Source: Nothopassalora personata | Lineage: Eukaryota > Ascomycota > Dothideomycetes > Mycosphaerellales > Mycosphaerellaceae | DNA: 64,000 nucleotides | NCBI GenBank assembly: GCA_033816765.1 | Contig: CM066291.1 | Location: 1,612,001-1,676,000, forward strand | Reading direction: 5' to 3' | In this document: in pieces, positions 43,101-53,461 of the stretch | Layout: each line of letters starts with the position of its first letter | How positions within the stretch are numbered: position 1 is the stretch's first letter | The notes under the pieces: generated by a model | Database searches by the model: none | Seen by the model: the letters and a program-made list of their open reading frames with translations, nothing else | Told to the model about the DNA's origin: nothing | Position numbers and translations under genes: made by a program

Positions 43101-43505
43101 AGCGCTATAGGGTTTAAGTATCGACGCCTAGTACCCGGCTATCTTTTCCCTACGGCCGTACACCTTAGTAGCATTAGCCCTCTATCCGATACCCTAGCGG
43201 GTTTAAAGTCTTAAAACGATAACGAAGTCATTCTTAATGCTAGAAGGTGGCTTAATGCTACGGTCCGCCTAGACTCGGAGCTCTTCTATAAGAAGATGTA
43301 TAATTAGCGCGTCCGAGCTATAAAACTAATAGATAAGTAGCTTAGCTTAGTTACTACTCTCGAGTAGATGTGCTTTATAAGCGAAGGGCGCGATAAGAGC
43401 TTCTTCCGTAACTACTATAGGAACTTTACTAGCTAGCTACTTAGGGACGCGTCTAATAAGACTAGTGTTAGCTACAATAACGAGTAGGTCTAGATAAAGG
43501 AGTTG

Positions 43506-43519
43506 TGTAAGAATGAGTA
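43506..43519. repeat. Target-site duplication of the U3 insert, left copy
   Basis: Identical to 44277-44290 and to the U1 duplication (tgtaagaatgagta). Confidence 0.9.
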
Positions 43520-44276
43520 TTGATTATTCCATTAACGTGCTATTTGAGTCAAAGACTATGCAACACGGGTCTCGAGAACGAGACCAAAATTTGAGAGAAG
43601 GAGAAAAGCCCCGTCGTACCCCGGACGTAAAAACTCCTTAAAAGATGCGAGCAACGCTCGCTATTCGAACCGTAAATCGAATATATTGCGGCGTAGTACG
43701 CGCGTACCCGGTAGTCGTGTCTTGTCGAGAATTGCGGTTTGTCGCCTTGCCCCGGGCGAGACAAGTTTTGCGCCCGTGTCTCGTTCTTGTTTTAAAAAGC
43801 CAAGCCGGCCGTACCCGTACGCACCGAGCAAAATCCCAAGAAACACCCGTTGCCTCTGTTTCAATCCAGTCGCGTTCTCCGGTCTCGAGTGTAGCTCCTC
43901 GGTCGCAGTGGCCTCGCTGTCGTCCCCCCCTCGGCCTCTCTTGGTTCCAGCCGTGCAGTATACGTGGTTTGCGCCCCTAAACGCCTCTCTTGGTTCCAGC
44001 CGGCAGTTTACGTGGTTTGCCGGGACGACAGGTAGACAGCGCCTTCGTTGTTCGAGCGACGTGTACGCTATGTACGTCGCTTTCCCTTCTCGCAGTTCCG
44101 GAGTTCTTGTTTGTAGATTTTGAGCGTATCTCGTTCGTTCGGTTCGTCCGACCTGTCTTTTCTTGTTTCGAGTCGAGTAGGCTTGTATTTTTCGAGAGAG
44201 AGAGTCTTAGTTTCTCTTCGTCGTAACGAAGATACTTACGTCGTCCGCCGCGTGAAGGCGCTCTCTATAGGACGAC
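43520..44276 (+). mobile_element. 757-bp un-mutated insert in U3
   Basis: Same length, same insertion base, same 14-bp target duplication and practically the same sequence as 5613-6369. It keeps CA/TG throughout. The shared insertion point shows that U1 and U3 descend from one already filled unit. Confidence 0.88.
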
Positions 44277-44290
44277 TGTAAGAATGAGTA
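44277..44290. repeat. Target-site duplication of the U3 insert, right copy
   Basis: tgtaagaatgagta, followed by gaactaag as at the empty site. Confidence 0.9.
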
Positions 44291-44367
44291 GAACTAAGTA
44301 GTTAGTACGGGTTTATAGGCTCCTAGTTTCTAGTTGATTTTCCGGCTATAGCTGTAGCCTATAGGTT

Positions 44368-44415
44368 TCTAGTTCTAATTCTAGTTCTAATTCTAGTTCT
44401 AATTCTAGTTCTAAT
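44368..44415. repeat. 12-bp minisatellite, 4 copies
   Basis: Four perfect copies of tctagttctaat; five in U1. Confidence 0.95.
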
Positions 44416-45173
44416 GCTTCGGGTACGGGTACTTCTAGTCCTTAGATCTTACTTGTTTCTTATAGCTACTTATCTTCCCTTAACTTACTTTCTAGCTACG
44501 CGATAGACTCGTCTTTAGATTTATTAGGTTACTAGTACTAACGCTTACTTGTCTTATAAATAGCGTTTACATTATTTAACTATCTAGCCCGTTCGATTAA
44601 TGTTAACATAGCTGTCTATTCCCTCGCTAGTTTTGTAGTATACGTTAATATAGTACGACGGATGCGAGTTGCGGTTATTAACGTTACTATTACGGTCTCT
44701 ATTAGAAGGATCCTTTCGATCTTTATAAACTGTCGCTAGTAGGCCCTAGGATTGCCTAACATCTTATATATTAAGCTAAATAGTAGGGTAAGCTACTGTA
44801 CTACTATAAGACTACCTTAGCTTATAGCGACTAACTACGCTACCTATAGTGCCCGGGCTTACTACTTTAGAACCTAAGGATAGGTTCGTAATAGGGGAGG
44901 ATATATTAACGACTAATAGGTTATATTAACCTTAGGTTTAGAGGGGGTCCCTTAGGTCTAACCTGCCCTAATTTCATTTAGGTTTAATTAGACATTTAGG
45001 TAAGCTAGTAGGATCTAGTATAGCTATTAAGATATATACTACGTAGCTAAGCATTATAAGCGTAGTATTAAGGCAATAATTCAATTTATACCTCTCGAGT
45101 AGAGGGCATAGGGGTTTAGGTCCGCTAATCCTCTTGTTTTATCTAGCTACTACGCTACTTGTCACGTGACCTG

Positions 45174-45199
45174 ATTTCACGGTCCCGGGACCGGCAAAT
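45174..45199. repeat. 26-bp palindrome, copy 7 (less mutated form)
   Basis: Same as copy 2 (arms ATTTCAC and GGCAAAT); right end of E2 in U3, followed by the shared 76-bp tail. Confidence 0.85.
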
Positions 45200-45275
45200 A
45201 CCTCTACTTACATAAGCGCCGCTCTATACTACTATAACTCGGACAGGCCTACATAGGGTAGTTAGTAGACATTAG

Positions 45276-45824
45276 TAGGTATAAAGTTATAGTTACCGGG
45301 TTAACTAACTCGAGGGTTTAAGAAGCGTACCCTCTTCCTTCTTTTCCTTCTTTTCCCTTTTACTACGTTCTCGTAGCGTACTACACCCGCACTACTAGTA
45401 ATCTACTAGCTCATTGCTAGCGACTACCTAGCGACCCGCTAGTACTACTATAGCTTTAGAAGAAGCTATCTAAGACTAGCTCCGCTAGGAGGCCCTTATA
45501 GGGGGCTTATTAGTACTACTAATACTATTACTAGTACTACTAGTATAGATGTCTAGCGCGCTTAGCGTACTAGACACGCTAGCGAAGCGTAAGTTTAGCG
45601 TACTAGGGCCGTAGACCCCTAAGTCCTTACTAGCTAGGCGCCTAGGTACCGACATTAAGATATATATACGTTATCTACCGTACTTCGTAGCTAGTAAGTA
45701 TTCGCTACGCTCTTCGCTTACGATACGCTTACTAATAGTATAGTAGACGAGTAGGATACGTGTAATAGTATTACTACCGGCGAGTTACTTAAGAAGTATA
45801 GGCGCTATAGAGCTATTAGGTACC
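45276..45824 (-). repeat. R3 segment, inverted copy
   Basis: Reverse complement of 7381-7927, joined to the same base of the shared tail. Its ends contain taggta on both sides. Confidence 0.75.
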
Positions 45825-46671
45825 CCTACGTTAGTAATACTAGCGTCGCTATCGCGTAGCTAGTAGCTCGCCTACGCGCCGCTCGCGCCTAGCGCAATAA
45901 GCTCGTCTAGGGGCTTAGTAACCCTATTACTAAATAAGAGTAGGATGCTCTAGACTAGTAGTACGAGCTCTACGCCTAGCTAGGCGAGTAGATCCTAGAG
46001 GTAAGTACTACGCCTCGCTAGCGCTCCCTACGCTCGCCGTATACGGCGTACTATCGCTCCCTATATAAATCGGCTAACCTCCTCCTAGGCTAAGAGGCAG
46101 TTCTCTACCTATAAGAATAAGCGTATAGGAGATACCTACGTACGCTTCGCCGGCGCCTCTACTACTACTACCCCCTCCTCCGCCGCTACTACGTCCGTAG
46201 TTCTATAGTAAGAGTAGAATAGGGCCCTTAATAGGCTCTTCGAGCTCGGCCGTACTATAAGTAACATACGTGTCGTATACGTGTCCTATACTAACCGTAG
46301 TTATAGTTCCTATAGGCTAGAAATATTAATACTACTACGGCCGATAGGGCCTTCTTAATACTAGCCCTACGGGGCGAGTATAATAAGGAGGATAATAAGG
46401 AGGATAATAACGAGTAATCGCGCGCTCTATATATATTAGCCGCCTACTACGCGCCTATCTCCTATCTACGTAGCGCCGTAGCGCGCCCTATAAAAGTTTA
46501 TTTTTAAAATAAATACTCTTCTCTCTACTCTTCTCTCTCCTTACCTCCCTCTCTAATGTTATTACTATCGGGGGTGTTTACTCGACTAAGTAAGCGAGCC
46601 TTTTAGTCCGATAGAAGATACTATAGGTTAGTATCTTCTATACTAGTTATAGCTAAGTTTACTATCGGAGG
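45825..46671. mobile_element. RIP-degraded transposon remnant, unclassified
   Basis: Continues from R3 without a border that I can see. It contains short direct repeats (ggaggataataa near 46386-46410) and a pyrimidine-rich stretch near 46510-46555. No reading frame with recognisable motifs. It ends at the target duplication of the next element. Confidence 0.45.
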
Positions 46672-46676
46672 TAGAG

Positions 46677-46838
46677 TGTTACGGGTGAACGACGTATACA
46701 CTAAAGTTCTATGAAGTTTATAATAAGTTCGATATAGAAGAAAGGGGAAGTTACACGCTGTCCGAGGAAAAGGTGTCGGAAAGCAATCCGAACGCATAGG
46801 CGTAGCCTATGCTAAGAAACAGGGGCCCGCCCCTTACA
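46677..46838 (-). repeat. 3' LTR (left) of the minus-strand chromovirus
   Basis: 162 bp; on the + strand TGTTACGGGTG...CCCCTTACA. It follows the purine tract in the element's own direction. Confidence 0.92.
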
Positions 46839-49800
46839 CTACCCCCCCCCTTCCTCCTCCGCCGCCCCTAGTCATGGCTCGCTCTAGAGCCTATTGTCCC
46901 AGGTGTTCTCGTTAGGCTCGCAATAGGAAGTGCCCGAGCTTCTCTTCCTTATTATCTAGCCCCGCCGACGCCGAGATAAAGTATTGTTACCTAGGTGAGT
47001 GTAAGGTTTACTATTGTCTATTAAGTAACAATAGCTATTGTTACATATGAACAATAGGAGCCTAGAACATATCTTTAGGTTCTCGTTCTCTTTTTTCTTT
47101 TCTTTCTTTTCCTTATCGCCTACCGCACGCGTAAGTCGCCCCTCCCCCTCCCCCTAGCTAAGCGTCTCTAGCCTTAGGGGTATATTCGCGTATCTTATGC
47201 CTATCGCTTAGGGAGACGACATTTTCCCTACGGGTTCCGATAGATACTAATAGCATGCCGTGAATAGAAACCACCACTACTACATCTCCTATTAACACTA
47301 TTAAGTGAGTCCGAATGAATTCCTACGGAGACCGAAACATTCTAACCGGAGCCTAGCATAAAATGTCCTAACGCCGCATCTACTACGTCCCCTACGCCTC
47401 TACTAGCGTAGACTGCGTCTCCTAGTATGTAAGTACCGGTCCTTGTCCTATTCTTGTCGGGGTCCGCTAATTATCGTTAGGGCGCAACCGCGCGCGCCTA
47501 CTAGGCCTATAATACTAATCGTAAGTATTGCGAGGACATGTATGTACCGCGCGGACCGCGAAGGAAAATCATCCCTAACCGCGCGTTTTAGGCCGGAGCT
47601 CGCCTACGCCGCCTATACTAAGTGGACCCGCGCTACTAACTAGAACCGCGCGTAAGCATCCTCCCTAGCGTCCTCCGCCACTTTTCTACCGGCTAACGGT
47701 CTTTTAGCGACGACGCCCGTACTAAGCTCCGCGCCGTCCTTAAAGCCTAGAAGGCTTTAAAGCCTCTCTAGCGTGCTAGTATGCTCTCCCGGTAAGTTTC
47801 TACGGCCTCCGCCTCTTTATACGCGCTTACCGATTCTTTTAGTGCGGTCGCCGCTAAGGTTATAGGCACTGTAGCTAATGCTTAGCTTACCTTTAGGTAG
47901 ACGTATATACTACGGGCCCCGTTATAAAACTATCGCTAACCGATCTCTTAGTCCCGGGGGCGCCCCACGCGACCTCTAGCTAGGCTAGCGCCGCGTGCGT
48001 TAGGCCTCGGCCTCTACTAACTAGCCTTCGGGCACCCTCGTCTTTCGCGCGGGCCGCGACCGGGCTATTACAGTATACAGTTATCTCGAAAGGGATCGGG
48101 CTTCGCTACTTTTGCGGCGGACGCCGCTAAAATAAAACGCTCTTAAACTTACCTATACCTTCTCACTTCTCTCTATCTCCTAAAAAGACTCCCTAACCTA
48201 AAAGAACGCCTACCTTTTCTAAACGCCTATGTCTACGCTAAATCCCTAGTAATCCTTACCTTTTCGCCTTCTCCTCCTTCTATTTGTATCCTATGCCTCC
48301 TTCGGTCCGTTATGCGTTATTAGGTTACTATATCTCCTCTCGAAGTCATCCGCGGCTACTATGTCCGCGAGGTACCCTAATAGTTCCTATGTAGGCTTGT
48401 AGTATCCGGTCTATTTCACTAGGACTTCGCGTACTCGGCCTCTACCTCTAACCTTAGTTCTAGCGTAAAGGATCTCTTCTACCTGCTACTCTTCGTAAGA
48501 CTCAATTATAATGGGGTCTAGCTATTTGTTATCGATCTCCTATCTAGGTAAGGGGTCTTAGCTTATAGGTCGTAGTAAGTTAGGATAGAAGACCGGGTAG
48601 ATCCAATCGGGGATCCTAGACAAGCGTATAGATAACGGTAAGATCACTTCTACTACCGTATACTTCGCGTGTCTATAGTCGAGGCTCTTCTTTAGTCGTA
48701 TAGTAACATAGTTACGTAGATCTAGCTAAACTTTGTCGCCTACACGATAGATTAGTGCGGGCTTCCTATCCCGGTTAGCGTAGTCCTCCTATTTTTAGGC
48801 GGCTTTCGCTATACTCGCCTAACACAGGTCCGTGATCTTTTGCATCCTTTCCACGAATAGCGTTACCCGTTACGCGGCGTCTAACTAAGAGGTCTCTAGA
48901 TCCGGTTATAACTAAACGGGTAATAGTGCCTCGTATCCGTGTACCGCGAAGAAGGGGCTTATTCCTAGCCTAGCGTAATACCGCGCGTTTAGAGTAAGTT
49001 GCGCCGTAGGGAGCTAGCGTTTCTAGTCGGACTGCTTATAGTTAATGTAGTTACGAAGGTAAGCCTAGACTTCCTAGTTCAACCGTTCCGGGCCTCCGTC
49101 GGTTTATAGGTGGTAGGCGGAGCTAAGCCTCTATTTCACACCGGTTAAACGATAGAAGGTCCTCTAGAAGGTACTCGTCCAGTTAGTACCCCGGTCACTC
49201 GTAATAGCTTAAGGGAGGCCGTAGTATCTCACCTAGTAGTCTAAGAACCTTTTAGCGTAGTCCTCGGCTTTTATAGTAGGCATCGCTTCTAAAACGACGG
49301 TCTTACTTAGTCGATCCTTAATTACCTAGAGGTAAGTGTTCCCTTACGACTCGGGTATGTCCGTTATAAAATCCATCGAGATCTCCTAGAAGAATCGGTC
49401 GGGGACCGGTAAGGGTTGTAGGAGGCCGTGTTTTTATTCTCTCTATACCTTATTCCTACCGCAGTAGTTACAGTTCCTTAAGAACTGCCTTACGTACTTA
49501 GACTATAGGGGCTAGTAGAAGTTGCGACTTAGTATCGATGCTATAGAGTCCCGGCTAGGGTGGCCGTACACCGGTGAATCGTGTACGGATTAGATTAGCT
49601 TAGTTCGAAGGGTGTCGTTCTATAGAATCGCTATGTCCGCCTCCTTATAGTCGGACTCCGTAGAACTAGGAGCTCTAGGCACCTAAATCCGACCGCGGTA
49701 GCGAAGATACCCGTTACGGTCGATGCTATAGTTACCTACTTGTACCTTAAGTTTCACCTCGCTAGGAAGTGAACGCGCTCCTACCTTAATCGCGCAGTGT

Positions 49801-52800
49801 ACCGCTTAGAACGTGCTGTCCTTCTCGATAGTTCTTTCCTAGAGGTCGTTTAGCTCCTAGTCTTAGAAGGGTCCCTATAGTGCGCCCGGTAAATCCGCCT
49901 CTTCTATAGCGGATAGTCCTTCGAACTGCGTAGCTAAGATTCGTACTAACAAAACCTTTATAGTCGAGCTAACGTCTACTACCCTCGAGCCCGGCTAATT
50001 CTTTACGATGTCCGGTTTAAGAAACCTACGATACCGTAATAACTTATCGTCCTGCCTAAGTGTGTCCTACTCCCTTCGAGAAAGGGCGTCCGGCACAATT
50101 GCCTCGGTGCCCGGCCTATATACTAATAAAAACTGGAATTTTGCAACTTCCTTAACCTACCGGATCTGCCGTTCGGAAAGCTGTCTCTTCGTTATAAAGT
50201 ATTCTAGGTTCTTATAGTCCGTCTAGATTGTAAAGGGCCTATATGTTTTTAACTCGGGAGCCTATTCCTTAAGATAGGACACTACCGCGAGCATCTTCTT
50301 ATCGTAAATGTCGTAGTTAATCTTAGCCTTGTTAAGCTTCTTCAAGTAGAATCCTACTGGTTTTACGACTCCGTCCTTTTCTTATAGGAGGGCGCCTCTA
50401 AGCGTAAAGCCGCTATAGTCCGTCTCTAAAAAGGTAGGGAGCTCCGGGTTCTAGTAGGCTAAAACTAGTGCTTTATAGTACTTATCCTTTAGGGACTTAA
50501 ACGCATTAGCCTAACGATCTCCCTAGGAAAATACCTTGTTCTTACCGGTTAGCGACGTTAAGGGCTCGGCGAGCTTCGAATAGTTTAGAATAAACATCCG
50601 GTAGTAGTTCGCGAAGCCTAAGAAACGCCGCACTTCCTTCTAGGTAACTGGTGCCTTCTAGTCCTTTACTGCTACTACCTTCTCGGGGTCGGGTCCCACT
50701 CCTATCCCGTCGGTATATATAATAAACCCGAGGTACTTAACCTTCTTCTATACGAACTTACACTTCCCTAGGTCTAGGAAAAGGCCTCCGTCCTAAAGCT
50801 TCTAGAGCACGATGCGAACCTTCTAGAAATAGTCCTTTTTTGTTCCGTCGGAGTAAATAACGACGTCGTTAGCATAGGCCGAGGTAAAGTCGTCTAGGTA
50901 GTCCCGTAACAAACTGTTAATATACCGCTAGAATGTTATAGGGGCCCCGGACAAACCGAACGGACATACTAGCCACTCCTAAAGACCGAATCTAGTTCGA
51001 AAAGCCGTCTTATACTCTTTGCCTCGAGCTATCCGAAGGTAGTGGAATGCGGTAATAACGTTAACCTTCGTAATCTATCTAGCGCCCGTTAGATTCCGAA
51101 TGGTTTCCGGGATTAATAGTAGCGGATAACGGTCCTACTTAGTAATCGAGTTCAATGCTCTATAATCATAGTAGAACCTAAGTCCTCCCCCGGGCTTCCT
51201 TACGAATAAGACGGGAGCCGCCGCTTCTAAGGTGGAAGGGCGAATATAACCCTTACGCTACAGTTCCGTTAGTAACTTCCGGAGGATAAGCAGCTCGTCT
51301 TTAGACATGCTATAGAGCGGTCCCTAGGGTAATGGTTCTAGGCTTCCGTCGGTTTTCGTCCGTATTTCGATCTTATAGTTAAGGTCGCCGCGGTGTAGAG
51401 CTAGTTTATTAGCTTCCCTAGTGGAAAATATCGGTAGTATATCCTAAAGTTCTAGAGGCAAGTCCTTCTTAAGTTCCTCTCGCGTAGGCGGCTCCTTTTT
51501 ACTAAGGGCTTTCTTAATATCTTCTACGGTTGCCGCGGCAATCGTAGCGAAACGCTCACCCGACTCGTGTTCTTCGTAGTTACGCCCTTCGGGTACCTAT
51601 TTCTTTACTAAGCTATAGTAGTACCGGCGCTTTTTAGGCGCGGTCCGGATCTAATTGTACGCCTTCTACGGGTTCCCTAGGATTATAGGGAAGTCTAGAT
51701 TAGACACGACATAAGCATAAACTACCTAGTAGATCCCGGCAATTTCTATACGGAAGGCGACTACTCCTTCGATCGAGTTCCGTATCGCCTTCGTAAACCC
51801 TATAGCCCTGCGGCTCTCGTTACTAACATACGTAAGACCGAGGCCTTTTGCTAAGTCTCCGTTAATTATAGCGTAGTACATACATCCTTTATCGATAAGG
51901 GTAAACGTTCCGTAACTTTCATTTAGGAGTACGTTAGTATATATAAGATTCCTATTTATAGAACTCTTAACTACGTTCCACCCCTTTACTAGTGCTTCTT
52001 TATCTCCTAGTTCTAGCTTTCGACTAGGAGCTAGTCTTTTCCTATCTCTCCGGGATCCGACTTAAACCCGTCGTCCTCTAGGATCGGCGCGACCGAGGCC
52101 GCGTTAATCCTAGTGGGATTAACTACTGCGGCGTACGGGCATTCCTTCACTCGATGTCCGCTCGCTCTATAGCGGAAGTAGAGCTATTCTTAGCGCCTAC
52201 GATCCCTCTCTACGGTGTCTACCTATTTTACTCTCTACCTCCCTTTATCCTCCTTCCGATCTCTACGACTTCTAGGGCGGCCTCCGTTTATCCGGGTTAG
52301 TGCTATAATAGTGTTACTATCGGCATTAACCTAGTTACTAGCCGCTCTCGTAAAAGAACGGGTAGTAACTATAGCGGTTGCACTAGAGTCCTTATTATTG
52401 TCCTTCCACCTCTTGTAGGCTATTTTAAACTAGTCCGTGTCCTCGAGGTTAGTTATAATCCGTTCGACCTCCCCCGTAAACTCGTAGTAGTCCTCCTTTT
52501 TCGGTATAGCCGCCGTGTACATCCGAACGGGGTTCGAGAAGGTGTTGCGTAAGTAACTAATCTTCGCGTCGTCGCTCTAGTTCTCTCCGCCAGCGCTTAG
52601 TAGGAGTCCGTCGAATTTCATCTAGTAATCGTACTAAGGTTAACCGTTCGTATGTTTAATCTTAGTAAGCTACTCTAGGGCCTTAGCGCGCTCGTTGCTA
52701 TTACCGAAGACTTTCTCGAGTTACGTAAAGAAAGTAACGGGGTCCTTCCTAAGTTTGCCGTCTCCCTTGTCCTAGAAGTGCCGTATTCTAGTACGCTCTC

Positions 52801-53294
52801 TCGCTAGTAAGGTGTCGTTAATCGCGTCCTAGTAATACTCCTTAGAGAGCGTCGGTTTTAGGGCGGATCGCACCCTAAAAGAGCTCTTTAACCTTAAGAA
52901 GTAATCGCGGAATGTCTCTACCTTACCGTCCTAGGAAGGGGGGTTCTAGCCTCTAGGACCCGACGGTTCTTCTCCGGTACGCGGCGAGGGCGCGGCGGCG
53001 TTTAGCGTCTATAGTAGCTATCTCATTAGGTTACTAGTAGTCGTCTCATTATAAACTAGTAGCGAGACTATAGGTATTAACTGACGTCGAGCGTCTTCCG
53101 ATTCTTTTAAAGCGGCGCGCGTTACAATTAACTCGGCTTACATCTCTTCCCATCGCTAGTACAGTTACTATAGCATAAGTTAGAAGTTTTCATTCGGGGC
53201 ACTAGTCCCGGGGTTCTCGCTACCCGGCGACGTTATTACGTATCCCGTCTCTTTAATAGTAGGTGCCTAGCTAATTCGAATGGATCGAACTTAA

Positions 53295-53456
53295 TGTTAC
53301 GGGTAAACGACGTATATACTAAAGTTCTATAAAGTTTATAATAAGTTCGATATAGAAGAAAGGGGAAGTTACACGCTGTCCGAGGAAAAGGTGTCGGAAA
53401 GCAATCCGAACGCATAGGCGCAGCCTATACTAAGAAACAGGGGCCCGCCCCTTACA
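53295..53456 (-). repeat. 5' LTR (right) of the minus-strand chromovirus
   Basis: 162 bp; same as the left LTR except for a few C/T and G/A changes. The primer-binding region would lie just below 53295 (minus strand ttaagttcgatcc). Confidence 0.92.
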
Positions 53457-53461
53457 TAGAG

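Larger units (their letters stand above)
40175..45173 (+). mobile_element. Module E2 of unit U3 with 757-bp insert
   Basis: Near-identical to 2268-7278 (offset 37907 before the minisatellite, 37895 after). The broken E2 frame spans about 40607-43519. It differs from U1 at scattered sites, several of them CpG: U3 has tacgatag at 41269 where U1 has tacaatag, and aatttgacg at 42418 where U1 has aattcgacg. The equivalent of the 12-bp minisatellite has four units (44368-44415). Confidence 0.65.
46677..53456 (-). mobile_element. Complete chromodomain Ty3/Gypsy retrotransposon (chromovirus), minus strand
   Basis: Flanked by 162-bp LTRs and a 5-bp target duplication tagag (46672-46676, 53457-53461). 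Minus-strand frames, broken by TAG/TAA, give in order: gag with a zinc knuckle (about 52185-52130, HRVKECPYAA), protease region, reverse transcriptase (about 51500-50700, YLDDFTSAYANDVVIYSDG at about 50915-50855), RNase H (about 50450-50000), integrase with the CxxC of its zinc finger (about 49480-49440, NCNYCGRNK) and a C-terminal chromodomain (about 48480-48330, VREVLVK...TGYYKPT). The polypurine tract is the very purine-rich minus-strand run opposite 46840-46865. Chromodomains of such integrases bind methylated histone H3 and steer integration to heterochromatin. Moderately RIP-mutated and non-functional. Confidence 0.9.

Noticed and set aside
47443..47643. 66-codon plus-strand frame in the minus-strand chromovirus
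   Set aside because: Antisense to the 3' region of the element, no domain; accidental.
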